64,000 nucleotides of DNA from Lewinellaceae bacterium (GTDB taxonomy: Bacteria > Bacteroidota > Bacteroidia > Chitinophagales > Saprospiraceae), in assembly GCA_020636325.1 (NCBI GenBank), contig JACJYC010000002.1, forward strand, positions 1-64,000, in the 5' to 3' direction. The notes under the pieces are model-generated. The model worked only from the letters and a program-made list of their open reading frames with translations. It did no database searches and was not told the origin of the DNA. The translations under genes were made by a program, and so were the position numbers. Positions 43,552 through 54,382 of the stretch are shown piece after piece (positions within the stretch are counted from its first letter, which is position 1; each line of letters starts with the position of its first letter).

Positions 43552-45999
43552 CTACTCCGACCTCAACGACCGCACCGGATTCGCCAGCGCCGCCCTCACC
43601 GACTGAAAGCCCACCGTCAGAAAAGCGATCACCAAAGCGCCCGCCCCCGCCAGCAGGGCGATCGACCCGAACCCCCACCAACCCAGATCGATACGGTAGG
43701 CGAAGCTCGACAGCCATTTGTTCATGAAATACCAGGCCAGGGGGGTGGCAATGACGAGCGCGAGGCCTACAAGCGTCAGGAAATCACGGGACAACAAGCC
43801 GACGATTCCGGTCACAGAAGCGCCCAGCACTTTGCGCACGCCGATCTCCTTGGTGCGTTGCTGGGCGATAAATGTGGACAGCCCCACCAGGCCGATGCAG
43901 GCGATAAAAATGGCCAGAAAGGCGAAGGTGGCGATGATGCTCCCGATCTGTTGCTCGCTGTTGTACATGCGGTCAAAACGCTCATCCATGAAGTTGTACG
44001 AAAAAGGTTGGCCTGGGGCCATTTCGTTCCAGGCATTCTGCACCTTCTGGATGAACCCCGGGAGGTCGTTCCCCTGGAATCGCATGGTCAGAAACCCGCG
44101 ACTGTCGCCCAGGAATAACCCCATGGGAGCGATGGTCTGTCGCAGGCTTTCAAAATTGAAGTCTTTGATGATGCCGATAACAGTGTACAATACGATCCTT
44201 TCCTCATCGCCTACATCGCCGAGCTTCTGACCGATCACCTCATCCAGTTTGGCGGGATCGGGCTGGTAATAGGACGCCAGTTTTTCGTTGATGATAACGC
44301 CCAGGCTGTCGGACGGGAATTCCGCCGAAAAGTTCCGGCCGTACAGGACCTGCATATCCATGGTCGGGATATAGTCGCGATCAACGGTCCAGTTGTGGAT
44401 CAGGACCGCTTTGTCCGCGTCCGCGCTTTCCCCCAGGAAATACGAACTGGTGTTGTTGTAGGACGGTACCGGCAGGAAACCCGAAACCGTCGCGTTGACC
44501 ACTTCCGGCATCGACCTGATCCTTTCCTTGAACGGGAGGACATTGTCGCCCAGGGCATATACGTCATTCAGCATGATCAGGTGTTCGCGGTTGTAGCCCA
44601 GTTTCTTTTCCTGTATGAAATTCAGTTGCCGGTACACCACCAGCGTGCAGCAGAGCAGGGTTATGGTGATGAGGAATTGGAAAACCACCAGCCCGTTGCG
44701 CAGGATCGACCGCGAGCTTTCCAGTTTGAAAACGCCTTTCAGCACCTTGACCGGTTCAAACCGCGACAGGAAAGCCGCCGGGTAACTGCCCGCCAAGAAA
44801 CCGACCAGTAGCGCCAGTCCGACGGTCAGGAAAACAAAACCCGGCCTGAAAATCTGACCCAATCCGAATTGTTTGCCCGAAAGGGTATTGAAATAGGGCA
44901 GCAACAGCACGACCATGCCCCAGGCCAGTACCAGGGCCATTGCGCTCAACAGCGTGCTTTCGCCGAGAAACTGGTTGATCAGGTGGCCTCGCTGGGCGCC
45001 CACGACCTTGCGAACGCCGACCTCCCGGGCCCGGATAGCCGACCGGGCGGTCGACAAATTCATGAAATTGATGCAGGCGATCAGCAGGATCAGGATGCCG
45101 ATAATCGAAAAGATCCAGACGTATTTGACGTCGCTGTTGGCCTCCTGCTCGTCCCGTTTGTCGGAGTATAAATGGATATCGGTAATCGGGAAAAGGTGGT
45201 AGGTGAACCTGTTGCCGGCCGCCAGGAAATCATCCCAGGACATCCGGATGTATTTTTCCACTTCCGGACCAAAATATTTCCGGATCAGGTACGGCGCCAT
45301 CCGGGCTTCAAATGCCCTGGCGTCAACATCCTTTCGCAGCACCACGTAGGTATTGAAGTTCATGCTGCCCCATTCCGATGTGCGGCTTTCTTCCAGGCTG
45401 GCCAGCGACAGGTAAAAGTCGTAATGAAAATGGGTATTGGCCGGCGTTTTTTCCATCACTCCGGTTACCGTATAGCCGGTTTTGTTGTCCATCAGCAGCG
45501 TCTTGCCGATAGGGTCGGCGGCGCCGAAATACTTTTCAGCCATTTCGGCGGTGATCACGGCAACATTGGGTTTGTTGAGCACCCGGAGGGGGTCCCCCTC
45601 AATGAGTTTGAGCCCGAAAACCTGGAAAAGAGTGCTGTCGGCAAAGATCACATTGTCCTCCCGGTAATGCCGGTTCTCGTATTTGACCAGAAAAGTGCCC
45701 TGGCTCCGGAAGCGGCAGTAAGTTTCCACCTCCGGGAATTCTTCCTTGACCGTCGGCCCGAAAGCGCCGGTATTTTGAGCGGTTACAAGCACCTGATCCC
45801 CGAGTTGGCCTTCCACATCAACCCGGTAGGTGCGGTCAGCGAAGGGATGATAGAGGTCATAACTCCGCTCCTGGTTGACATACAACAAAATGAAAAGGAA
45901 AGCCGTAAGGCCTATGGACAGGCCCAGGATGTTGATCAGGGAATAAAACTTGTACTTGGTCAGGTTGCGCCAGGCAATTTTCAGGTGATTCTTCCACAT
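43552..45999 (-). CDS. Orphan FtsX/MacB-type ABC permease (permease 4)
   Basis: 815 residues from MWKNHLKIAWRNLTKY; the extra 22 upstream codons do not resemble the paralogs. The first helix LINILGLSIGLTAFLFILLYV is followed by the usual double layout: first FtsX block after RSAIRAREVGVRKVVGA, second after QQRTKEIGVRKVLGA, ending NPVRSLRSE. No ATPase gene is adjacent. The 3-prime end abuts the CTCACC-type array without spacing, so transcription would read straight into the repeat. It diverges from bshA. Confidence 0.91.
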   Translation of the reverse strand: MWKNHLKIAWRNLTKYKFYSLINILGLSIGLTAFLFILLYVNQERSYDLYHPFADRTYRVDVEGQLGDQVLVTAQNTGAFGPTVKEEFPEVETYCRFRSQGTFLVKYENRHYREDNVIFADSTLFQVFGLKLIEGDPLRVLNKPNVAVITAEMAEKYFGAADPIGKTLLMDNKTGYTVTGVMEKTPANTHFHYDFYLSLASLEESRTSEWGSMNFNTYVVLRKDVDARAFEARMAPYLIRKYFGPEVEKYIRMSWDDFLAAGNRFTYHLFPITDIHLYSDKRDEQEANSDVKYVWIFSIIGILILLIACINFMNLSTARSAIRAREVGVRKVVGAQRGHLINQFLGESTLLSAMALVLAWGMVVLLLPYFNTLSGKQFGLGQIFRPGFVFLTVGLALLVGFLAGSYPAAFLSRFEPVKVLKGVFKLESSRSILRNGLVVFQFLITITLLCCTLVVYRQLNFIQEKKLGYNREHLIMLNDVYALGDNVLPFKERIRSMPEVVNATVSGFLPVPSYNNTSSYFLGESADADKAVLIHNWTVDRDYIPTMDMQVLYGRNFSAEFPSDSLGVIINEKLASYYQPDPAKLDEVIGQKLGDVGDEERIVLYTVIGIIKDFNFESLRQTIAPMGLFLGDSRGFLTMRFQGNDLPGFIQKVQNAWNEMAPGQPFSYNFMDERFDRMYNSEQQIGSIIATFAFLAIFIACIGLVGLSTFIAQQRTKEIGVRKVLGASVTGIVGLLSRDFLTLVGLALVIATPLAWYFMNKWLSSFAYRIDLGWWGFGSIALLAGAGALVIAFLTVGFQSVRAALANPVRSLRSE

Positions 46000-46349
46000 A
46001 GTCGGGCGGTTATTTTTGGATGATAGATTCAGTGTTCCTTGCAGCGGTAACGGGTTAATTGTCATATGGATTCATTGCCGATGCTCCGGCAATCGGAGAT
46101 GACCCCGGATGATCAACCATGGATCAATGAAAACGCATAACCGGGCGGTAAAGAACCGGACTGCAATAACAGGGAGATGACCAAAAGCCCCCGCTACCCC
46201 CATTGGCCGGGTCAAAAATCGCCGCGGCGACATCTGTTATTATTTTTCAGACCCCATTAAACTATTTCCGGCGGTGTTCCTTTTTATAACAAGGCCCCGT
46301 TGAATTCCGGACGAAAACCACTATTCTACTGATCAGGACGCAGTAAAAC
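46000..46349. other. Divergent gap between permease 4 and bshA
   Basis: No gene. A small perfect inverted repeat, ATTGCCG ATGCTC CGGCAAT (46074-46093), is the only structure noticed; no consensus -7 box is evident for either gene. Confidence 0.5.
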
Positions 46350-47501
46350 ATGAAAATCGGAATCGTTTGTTATCCCACCTATGGTGGCAGCGGCGTACTC
46401 GCCACAGAACTGGGCATGGGCCTGGCAAAAAGGGGCCACGAGGTCCATTTCATTACTTACAGAAGACCTGCCAGGCTGACCTCTTTCCACGAAAACGTAC
46501 TGTTCCACGAGGTAAGCGGCGAGGACTATCCCTTGTTTGAATACGCACCCTATGAAACGGCGCTGGCCAGCAAACTGGTGGATGTCGTCAAATTTGAGGG
46601 CCTGGAACTCCTGCATGTCCATTATGCCATCCCCCACGCCGCCGTAGCCTACATGGCCAAAAAGGTACTGTTGACGGAAGGCATCTATATCCCGGTGGTC
46701 ACTACCCTGCACGGCACCGACATCACGCTGGTCGGCACCAACAAGGCTTTCGAACCGGTGGTTACGTTTTCCATCAACAAGTCCGACGGTGTGACGGCGG
46801 TTTCCGAGAGCCTCAAAAAGCAAACCCTCGAATATTTCAACGTCCAGAAGGACATCCGCGTCATCTACAACTTTGTCGACTTCACCCGGTTCAAAAAGAT
46901 CGACAAGGACCACTTCAAAAAAGCCATTGCCCCGCACGGAGAACGGGTGATCGTGCATACCTCCAACTTCCGGAAGGTGAAGCGGGTGGAGGACGTGGTC
47001 CAGGTCTTCCGGAGAGTCCACAAGCGCATTCCCTCCAAATTGCTGCTGGTCGGCGACGGCCCCGAACGCTACAATGCCGAAGAGCTTTGCCGCAAAATGG
47101 GACTCTGGCACGAGGTCAGGTTCCTGGGCAAACAAGACGCCATTGAAGAGCTTCTGGCGGTTTCCGACCTGTTCATCATGCCGTCCGAAAGCGAGAGCTT
47201 CGGCCTGGCGGCCCTCGAAGCCATGGCCTGCGAAGTGCCGGTGATCAGCACGGATGTAGGCGGCCTGCCCGAGCTCAACGTCCACGGCAAAACGGGCTTC
47301 ATCAGCCAGGTCGGCGACATTGAGGACATGGCGAAAAACGCAATTGCCATTCTGAGCGACGACGAGACCCTGCAGGAATTCCGGCACAATGCCCTTGAAC
47401 AGGCCCGCCGGTTCGACATCGGCCTCATCCTGCCGCAATACGAGGCCTATTACCAGGAAATTGTGGAGACCGCCAAACGGGAACAACCCGCCGAAGCCTG
47501 A
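46350..47501 (+). CDS. bshA: N-acetyl-alpha-D-glucosaminyl L-malate synthase BshA
   Basis: 383 residues. It is a GT4 glycosyltransferase that joins UDP-GlcNAc to L-malate, the first step of bacillithiol synthesis in the cytoplasm. The N-terminus GIVCYPTYGGSGVLATELGMGLAKRGHEVHF carries the substrate loop; VTTLHGTDITLVG and YNFVDFTRFKK follow; the donor site MPSESESFGLAALEAMACE supplies the EX7E pair near residues 280-290, then PVISTDVGGLPEL. These matches to BshA rather than to generic GT4 enzymes are strong. The gene stands alone, followed after 105 bp by the SprF-like gene. Other bacillithiol genes are not in the window. Confidence 0.94.
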   Translation: MKIGIVCYPTYGGSGVLATELGMGLAKRGHEVHFITYRRPARLTSFHENVLFHEVSGEDYPLFEYAPYETALASKLVDVVKFEGLELLHVHYAIPHAAVAYMAKKVLLTEGIYIPVVTTLHGTDITLVGTNKAFEPVVTFSINKSDGVTAVSESLKKQTLEYFNVQKDIRVIYNFVDFTRFKKIDKDHFKKAIAPHGERVIVHTSNFRKVKRVEDVVQVFRRVHKRIPSKLLLVGDGPERYNAEELCRKMGLWHEVRFLGKQDAIEELLAVSDLFIMPSESESFGLAALEAMACEVPVISTDVGGLPELNVHGKTGFISQVGDIEDMAKNAIAILSDDETLQEFRHNALEQARRFDIGLILPQYEAYYQEIVETAKREQPAEA

Positions 47502-47525
47502 TTTTAACCGGGGTGTGCAAAGTAT

Positions 47526-47557
47526 TTGACGAATTTCGTTAATCAGGCATACTTTTA
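47526..47557 (+). promoter_or_regulatory. Promoter of the SprF-like gene
   Basis: TTG at 47526-47528 and TACTTTTA at 47550-47557 (one mismatch from TAnnTTTG) with a 21-nt spacer, 49 bp before the start. Confidence 0.45.
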
Positions 47558-47606
47558 TGCGGTAATTTCGTTTTTCTTAGTATATAGCAGTCCTAACAAG
47601 ATGTAA

Positions 47607-48650
47607 ATGAAGGTCGCTCTACGGATATTCATATGGAACGCCCTGTTTTTTTCGGTTGCCGGCCTGCAGGCGCAAGACCCGGTTTTCAGCCAGTTTTTTG
47701 CTTCGCCCCTGCAAACCAATCCCGCGTTTACAGGCGTCACTTTTGCCCCGCGCATTACCCTGAACTACCGCAATCAGTACACCAACTGGTTGGGCGGCTC
47801 AGCGTATAAAACCTATGCGGCCTCCTACGAACAGTCCATCGAATCGCTCAACAGCGGCCTCGGGCTGACCCTCATGGCCGACGACGCCGGGCAGGGCATC
47901 TACAAGACCAATCAGGTCAGCGCCTTCTACAGCTATCGCGTAAGGACCAATAACGATATCTTCTTCCAGTTCGGCATGGAAGCCGGGTTCACCCAATCCA
48001 CGCTCGACTGGGACCAGCTCATCTTCGGCGATCAGTTGGACCCGCTCAACGGGCCGACCGATCCTTCCGGCAATCCGTACCTGTCGGAAGAGAACAGGCC
48101 CGAATCCCTCAACCAGACCCGCTTTGACGTATCGGCCGGTTTGCTGGTCTACACCGGGTCGGTTTACGGCGGCATTTCACTCAAGCACCTGAACACCCCG
48201 GACGAGAGCCTGATCGGCCTCAATGAGAGCATCAACGCAGGCAGGCCGATGCGGATCACCCTCCACGGAGGCGGCGATTTTCCCATCGGGCGGCGCAATA
48301 AAAGGGGAGAGCCGTCGTTCATATCTCCGAATCTCCTGTTCATCAAACAGGGCGATTTCGGTCAGATCAACGGAGGCGCTTATGCCGGGTTGGGCCGGGT
48401 TTTCACCGGGCTGTGGTACCGCCACACGTTTTCCAATCCCGACGCAGTCATCCTGCTGGCCGGTTTCCGGGAAGGCGTTCTTCGCATCGGTTACAGCTAT
48501 GACCTCACCATTTCGAGGTTGGCAACGGCGCCCGGCGGCGCCGGCGGAACCCATGAGATCTCACTGACCATCGACTTTTCGGATAGTAAAGTGTTAAAAT
48601 CCAGACGTAAATCGGCCAGGATTACCGATTGTTTCAAAATGTTTAAATAA
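47607..48650 (+). CDS. PorP/SprF-family type IX secretion outer-membrane protein
   Basis: 347 residues. The signal peptide (ALFFSVAGLQAQ) is followed by the family hallmark DPVFSQFFASPLQTNPAFTG, then LNYRNQYTNWLGG and many amphipathic strands of a beta-barrel (SAFYSYRVRTNNDIFFQFGMEAGF, FDVSAGLLVYTGSVYGGISLKHL, VILLAGFREGVLRIGYSYDLTI). PorP/SprF proteins sit in the outer membrane, and in studied relatives they are needed for secretion and attachment of type B-tail substrates such as the 15589 gene product. It lies upstream of gldJ but has its own promoter. Confidence 0.93.
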   Translation: MKVALRIFIWNALFFSVAGLQAQDPVFSQFFASPLQTNPAFTGVTFAPRITLNYRNQYTNWLGGSAYKTYAASYEQSIESLNSGLGLTLMADDAGQGIYKTNQVSAFYSYRVRTNNDIFFQFGMEAGFTQSTLDWDQLIFGDQLDPLNGPTDPSGNPYLSEENRPESLNQTRFDVSAGLLVYTGSVYGGISLKHLNTPDESLIGLNESINAGRPMRITLHGGGDFPIGRRNKRGEPSFISPNLLFIKQGDFGQINGGAYAGLGRVFTGLWYRHTFSNPDAVILLAGFREGVLRIGYSYDLTISRLATAPGGAGGTHEISLTIDFSDSKVLKSRRKSARITDCFKMFK

Positions 48651-48951
48651 CTTTGTCCGGTCATGGTGCTGTCAGCATTGCCGGATAAACAAACCCCTGA
48701 AACAACCGGTCAATTCAACCTGTTCGCACCCTTAGCAACGACCAATTCAAACCTTGCTCTTACACACTACTCTCAAAATCACAAAGGTGGGGTCGATTTT
48801 TCCGCCTTTTAGCACCCTGTTTGGCATACGCTCTTTTTTCCGGTTTGCATCATAAACCGAAAAAAAGAACGTTCCTAAGAACTATGATCTTGCCGAATTG
48901 GCAATTTCACTATATTTGTCGGTCTTTTTCAAAAACAAATGATCAAGGGTA
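48651..48951 (+). promoter_or_regulatory. Non-coding gap with the gldJ promoter
   Basis: No gene. A clear promoter lies at its end: TTG at 48890-48892, an 18-nt spacer and TATATTTG at 48911-48918, an exact match to TAnnTTTG, 34 bp before the gldJ start. Confidence 0.65.
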
Positions 48952-50457
<1,506 letters not shown>

Positions 50458-50499
50458 ATTATGCCCGCCCGGGTCAACCCGGCGCAGCATAACCGATAT

Positions 50500-50542
50500 C
50501 GGCCCCCGGTTGAGCATTTTCGACCGGGGGCCGTTTCGTTTT
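50500..50542 (+). terminator. Terminator between gldJ and murF
   Basis: CGGCCCCCGGT and ACCGGGGGCCG make an 11-bp GC-rich perfect stem around a 12-nt loop, followed by TTTCGTTTT. It separates gldJ from murF transcription. Confidence 0.85.
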
Positions 50543-50562
50543 ATGGGAATAGCCGATTGCTG

Positions 50563-50593
50563 TTGATATTTCAGAAAGTATGCTTTAACTTCG
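50563..50593 (+). promoter_or_regulatory. Promoter of murF
   Basis: TTG at 50563-50565, a 20-nt spacer and TAACTTCG at 50586-50593 (one mismatch from TAnnTTTG), 24 bp before the start. Confidence 0.5.
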
Positions 50594-50617
50594 CATCCCG
50601 CAAAACGATTGACCAAA

Positions 50618-51928
50618 ATGGACCTGCGCCGGCTTTACGCTTTATTTCTTGAACACCCGCACATCTGTACAGACTCCCGCCTGGTGCAACCCGGCGACCT
50701 GTTCTTCGCCTTGAAAGGCGATCGTTTTGACGGCAATCAATTTGCCGGTCTCGCCCTCGAAAAAGGGGCTTCCCTGGCCGTGGTCGACGATCCGGCTATA
50801 GCTTCCGGCAACCGCTATTTCCTGGTGGAAGACGTGCTGACAGCCCTCCAGGAATTAGGCCGTTATCACCGCCGGCGGTTCCAGATCCCGGTCATCGGCA
50901 TCACCGGGTCCAATGGAAAAACCACCACTAAAGAGCTGGTTGCCGCAGTAATGGGCAGCCACTATCCCACCCATTTCACGCGCGGCAACCTCAACAACCA
51001 TATCGGCGTACCCCTCACCCTGCTGGCCATGGAAGCCGGCATTGAAGTCGCTATCATTGAAATGGGCGCCAACCACCAGGGCGAGATCGACCAGCTTTGC
51101 CGGATCGCCGAACCCACCCATGGGCTGATCACCAATATCGGCAAGGCCCACCTGGAAGGATTCGGCGGCATCGAGGGCGTAAAAAAAGGGAAATCGGAAT
51201 TGTACCGCTACCTGGCTGAAACCGGCGGCGTCGCATTCGTCAACCTCGACGAACCTTTTCTGGAAGAGCTGGCAGCCCCGGTCAATAAAAAAGTGCTCTA
51301 CCACCGCAGCGACAAACCCGACCCGCTGAACAATCCCTATGAAGCCGTCCTGATCAGCACCCACCCCGTTGTAGAAACGGCATTCCTGAATGAAGCCGGC
51401 AAACTGATCACCGTCAAAAGCAAGCTGGCCGGCAGGCACAATTTCAACAACATCATGACGGCCATCACCATCGGGAAATACTTCAAGGCGCCCTGCGAAC
51501 GCATCAAAACGGCTATTGAAGCGTATGTCCCGTCCAATAACCGGTCTCAACTGATGGCCTTCGGCCCGCATACCCTCTACCTGGATGCCTACAATGCCAA
51601 CCCGACCAGCATGCGGGAAGCCCTGAACAGTTTCAACGCCATGGCGGGCGACAGGAAGGTCGCCATTCTGGGGGATATGCTGGAACTGGGCGAGGCCGCT
51701 GATGAAGAACACCGCCTGATCGGAGAACTGGCCGTTTCCTTACATTTTGACGACCTGGTCCTGATAGGCCCACGGTTCGCGAAGGTGGCCGGTGAGCTCG
51801 GATTGCGCCATTTCGAAGACGCGGAGCAGTGCAGGCAGTGGTTTGCCGGCGCCGACCTGCCGCCGTCCCTGATCCTGCTGAAAGGATCGCGGGGCATCGG
51901 GCTGGAGAAAATATTCCGGCGCGATTGA
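50618..51928 (+). CDS. murF: UDP-N-acetylmuramoyl-tripeptide--D-alanyl-D-alanine ligase
   Basis: 436 residues from MDLRRLYALFLEHP; an upstream TTG is less likely. It adds D-Ala-D-Ala to the UDP-MurNAc tripeptide in cytoplasmic peptidoglycan synthesis. Visible are the substrate domain (ICTDSRLVQPGDLFFALKG), the P-loop GSNGKT (97-102) in VIGITGSNGKTTTKEL, TRGNLNNHIGVPLTLL, VAIIEMGANHQGEI, and the ligase domain motif YLDAYNANPTSMREALNSF with GDMLELG. It follows gldJ as in many Bacteroidota but with its own promoter and a terminator between. Confidence 0.97.
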   Translation: MDLRRLYALFLEHPHICTDSRLVQPGDLFFALKGDRFDGNQFAGLALEKGASLAVVDDPAIASGNRYFLVEDVLTALQELGRYHRRRFQIPVIGITGSNGKTTTKELVAAVMGSHYPTHFTRGNLNNHIGVPLTLLAMEAGIEVAIIEMGANHQGEIDQLCRIAEPTHGLITNIGKAHLEGFGGIEGVKKGKSELYRYLAETGGVAFVNLDEPFLEELAAPVNKKVLYHRSDKPDPLNNPYEAVLISTHPVVETAFLNEAGKLITVKSKLAGRHNFNNIMTAITIGKYFKAPCERIKTAIEAYVPSNNRSQLMAFGPHTLYLDAYNANPTSMREALNSFNAMAGDRKVAILGDMLELGEAADEEHRLIGELAVSLHFDDLVLIGPRFAKVAGELGLRHFEDAEQCRQWFAGADLPPSLILLKGSRGIGLEKIFRRD

Positions 51929-51988
51929 TATTTGGGGTTTTCCGGGATTATTGCCATATTTATACGTCGAACGGAAAACCGCACACCT

Positions 51989-53674
51989 ATGCCGAAAATT
52001 CTCTCCCTGGCCGGGCTTGGCCTGGCCGTCCTGCTGATCGGGTGTCAGAATACACCCAAAACCACCTACGATCTCGTTATCCGCAATGCCGCTATTTACG
52101 ACGGATCGGGCAATCCGCCATTCAGCGGGGATATTGCCGTCAACGCCGATACCATCGCGGCTGTCGGCGACCTGTCGGAGGCCGCCGGCAAGTCGGAGAT
52201 TGACGCCAAAGGGCAGGCGCTTTCGCCTGGATTTGTCAATATGCTGAGCTGGGCAACCGAAAGCCTGATCGCCGATAGCCGCGGGATGAGCGATATCAAA
52301 CAGGGCATTACCCTGGAAGTCATGGGCGAGGGCTTTTCCATGGGGCCGCTGAACGACCAGATGAAAGTCCAGATGGCCAACGACCAGGGAGATGTCCGGT
52401 TTGATGTCAACTGGAGCACCCTCGGCGAATACCTTTCCCACCTGGAAGAAAGAGGGATCTCTCCCAATGTGGCTTCCTTTGTGGGCGCAACCACGCTCAG
52501 GGTGCATGAAATCGGCTATGAGGACAGACCGCCCACGCCCGAGGAGCTCGATCGCATGCAGGCCCTCGCCCGCCAGGCGATGGAAGAAGGCGCCCTGGGC
52601 ATCGGTTCTTCCCTGATCTACGCGCCTGCTTTCTATGCCGGGACGGACGAACTCATCGCGCTCTGCCAGGCGGTTTCACCCTACGGCGGCATGTACATCA
52701 GCCATATGCGCAGCGAAGGAAACAAACTCCTGGAAGCCATCGATGAGGTGATCCGGATCTCGTCAGAAAGCGAGGTGCCCGCCGAGATCTACCACCTCAA
52801 AGCCGCCGGCCGGAACAACTGGCCGAAAATGGACGAAGCCATCAGCAAAATCGACAGCGCCCGGCGCGCGGGACTGCGGATCACGGCCGATATGTACACC
52901 TATGTGGCCGGCGCTACCGGTTTGGATGCTTCCATGCCTCCGTGGGTGCAGGAAGGCGGGTATGAGGAATGGGCCAGGCGGCTCAGGGACCCCGCAATCA
53001 GGAAACGCGTAAAAGCCGAAATGCAAACGGACGCGCAGGACTGGGAGAACCTGTACTACGGCGCCGGCTCAGCTGAAAACCTCCTGCTGGTGGGCTTCAA
53101 AGCCGACAGCCTGAAAAAATATACCGGGCAAACCCTGGCCGAGGTAGCAAAAGTAAGGGGAACCGATCCCGAAGAAACAGCCATGGACCTGGTAATACAG
53201 GACGGCAGCCGGGTGGGAACGGTTTATTTCCTGATGTCGGAAGACAATGTGCGCAAGCAGATCGCCTTGCCCTGGGTGAGTTTCGGCTCCGATGCGGAGG
53301 CGCCCGCTCCGGAAGGCGTATTCCTTAAATCGAGCACCCACCCCAGGGCCTACGGCAATTTTGCCCGCCTGCTCGGGAAATATGTCCGGGAAGAACAGAT
53401 CATCCCGCTGGAAGAGGCCATCCGAAAGCTGACGTCCCTGCCGACGGGGAACCTGAAGATCAGGAAAAGGGGCCTGCTGAAACCCGGCTACTACGCCGAT
53501 CTTGTGGTGTTTGACCCGACCAGGATCGAAGACCACGCCACGTTTGAGCAGCCCCATCAATACGCTACCGGCGTCACCCATGTGTTTGTCAACGGCGTAC
53601 AGGTGCTGAAAGACGGCGAACATACCGGCGCTACGCCCGGGCGGTTCGTGAAGGGGCCGGGGTGGAAGGAGTAA
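51989..53674 (+). CDS. D-aminoacylase-family amidohydrolase lipoprotein lacking key metal ligands
   Basis: 561 residues from MPKILSLAGLGLAVLLIGC, a lipoprotein signal with Cys19. The longer frame starts at TTG and hides the signal. The amidohydrolase fold is clear: YDLVIRNAAIYDGSGNPPFSGDIAV, GITLEVMGEG, MYISHMRSEGNKLLEAIDEVI, AEIYHLKAAGR, and FGSDAEAPAPEG, KPGYYADLVVFDP at the end. In D-aminoacylases GFIDxHxH supplies two metal-binding His, but here it reads GFVNMLSW (L86 and W88 at those positions), and the Cys of NCGFS is also absent. The later His residues remain. It may use one metal or a different substrate. It begins 60 bp after murF but has no obvious functional link. Confidence 0.87.
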   Translation: MPKILSLAGLGLAVLLIGCQNTPKTTYDLVIRNAAIYDGSGNPPFSGDIAVNADTIAAVGDLSEAAGKSEIDAKGQALSPGFVNMLSWATESLIADSRGMSDIKQGITLEVMGEGFSMGPLNDQMKVQMANDQGDVRFDVNWSTLGEYLSHLEERGISPNVASFVGATTLRVHEIGYEDRPPTPEELDRMQALARQAMEEGALGIGSSLIYAPAFYAGTDELIALCQAVSPYGGMYISHMRSEGNKLLEAIDEVIRISSESEVPAEIYHLKAAGRNNWPKMDEAISKIDSARRAGLRITADMYTYVAGATGLDASMPPWVQEGGYEEWARRLRDPAIRKRVKAEMQTDAQDWENLYYGAGSAENLLLVGFKADSLKKYTGQTLAEVAKVRGTDPEETAMDLVIQDGSRVGTVYFLMSEDNVRKQIALPWVSFGSDAEAPAPEGVFLKSSTHPRAYGNFARLLGKYVREEQIIPLEEAIRKLTSLPTGNLKIRKRGLLKPGYYADLVVFDPTRIEDHATFEQPHQYATGVTHVFVNGVQVLKDGEHTGATPGRFVKGPGWKE

Positions 53675-53753
53675 TGTCCGGTCATCAGTTGAAACGCCCC
53701 GACAGGTTAATCAGCGTTATAACGAATACGATTTACCAGGATTGTCTACCATC

Positions 53754-54236
53754 TTAATCCCATGTTCGCCCGCCATATCCACCGTATTTAATATTCTCCA
53801 GGATTTCGACATACTTTGGATCTATGGAGGCGAAATATATTTTTTCGTCAAATCCGATGTATATGGAAGGCGCTGTTCCCTGGACATTTTGCCAGAAAAT
53901 CTCAACTGCGGGGTTCTCTTCCGGGCTGGAAGAAAGGCTTCCCTGGCTTTCAATAAATGCTTGATTAGACCTTAGAGCTGTTCTGATGATACTGTCTTCA
54001 TACAGGAAATATTCACCTCGCCGGGGCTTGGGGATCTTTGAAGTATTTTTAAGCTTGAGAAGAAAGGACTTCCCTCGCAGCAGGTCATTATCCGAAGGGC
54101 TAAAGGCATGGGTAAAGATGGATTTTTTGAGAAAAAACTCAGGGAAATTCCAAATAATCCATTCTATTGTAATGGTCTCAATGTTCAGCTCAATCCAATG
54201 ATATCCGTTGCTGATGCCCGATTTTATTTTTTCCAT
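53754..54236 (-). CDS. Orphan AT-rich gene
   Basis: 160 residues, not recognised. There is no signal peptide or membrane helix. The N-terminal half contains hydrophobic/aromatic strands (GYHWIELNIETITIEWIIWNFPEFFLKK), and the C-terminal half ends with YIGFDEKIYFASIDPKYVEILENIKYGGYGGRTWD, a pattern suggesting a small alpha+beta protein. Codons are more A/T-rich than in the flanking genes, so it may be acquired. It converges with the amidohydrolase gene and diverges from the sulfatase. The uninterrupted frame with protein-like composition supports coding. Confidence 0.65.
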   Translation of the reverse strand: MEKIKSGISNGYHWIELNIETITIEWIIWNFPEFFLKKSIFTHAFSPSDNDLLRGKSFLLKLKNTSKIPKPRRGEYFLYEDSIIRTALRSNQAFIESQGSLSSSPEENPAVEIFWQNVQGTAPSIYIGFDEKIYFASIDPKYVEILENIKYGGYGGRTWD

Positions 54237-54382
54237 GATTCAGGTTTATATTTTTCCGTAATTAATCATAAATCAAAGTTTTGGTGAAATTGTATCCTTA
54301 AAATTCGACGAACTGTGATGGATACCGCTATTTTTGATCGTTTACAATCGCCGAAAGTCATATGCACTTAATCCTGCATCCA

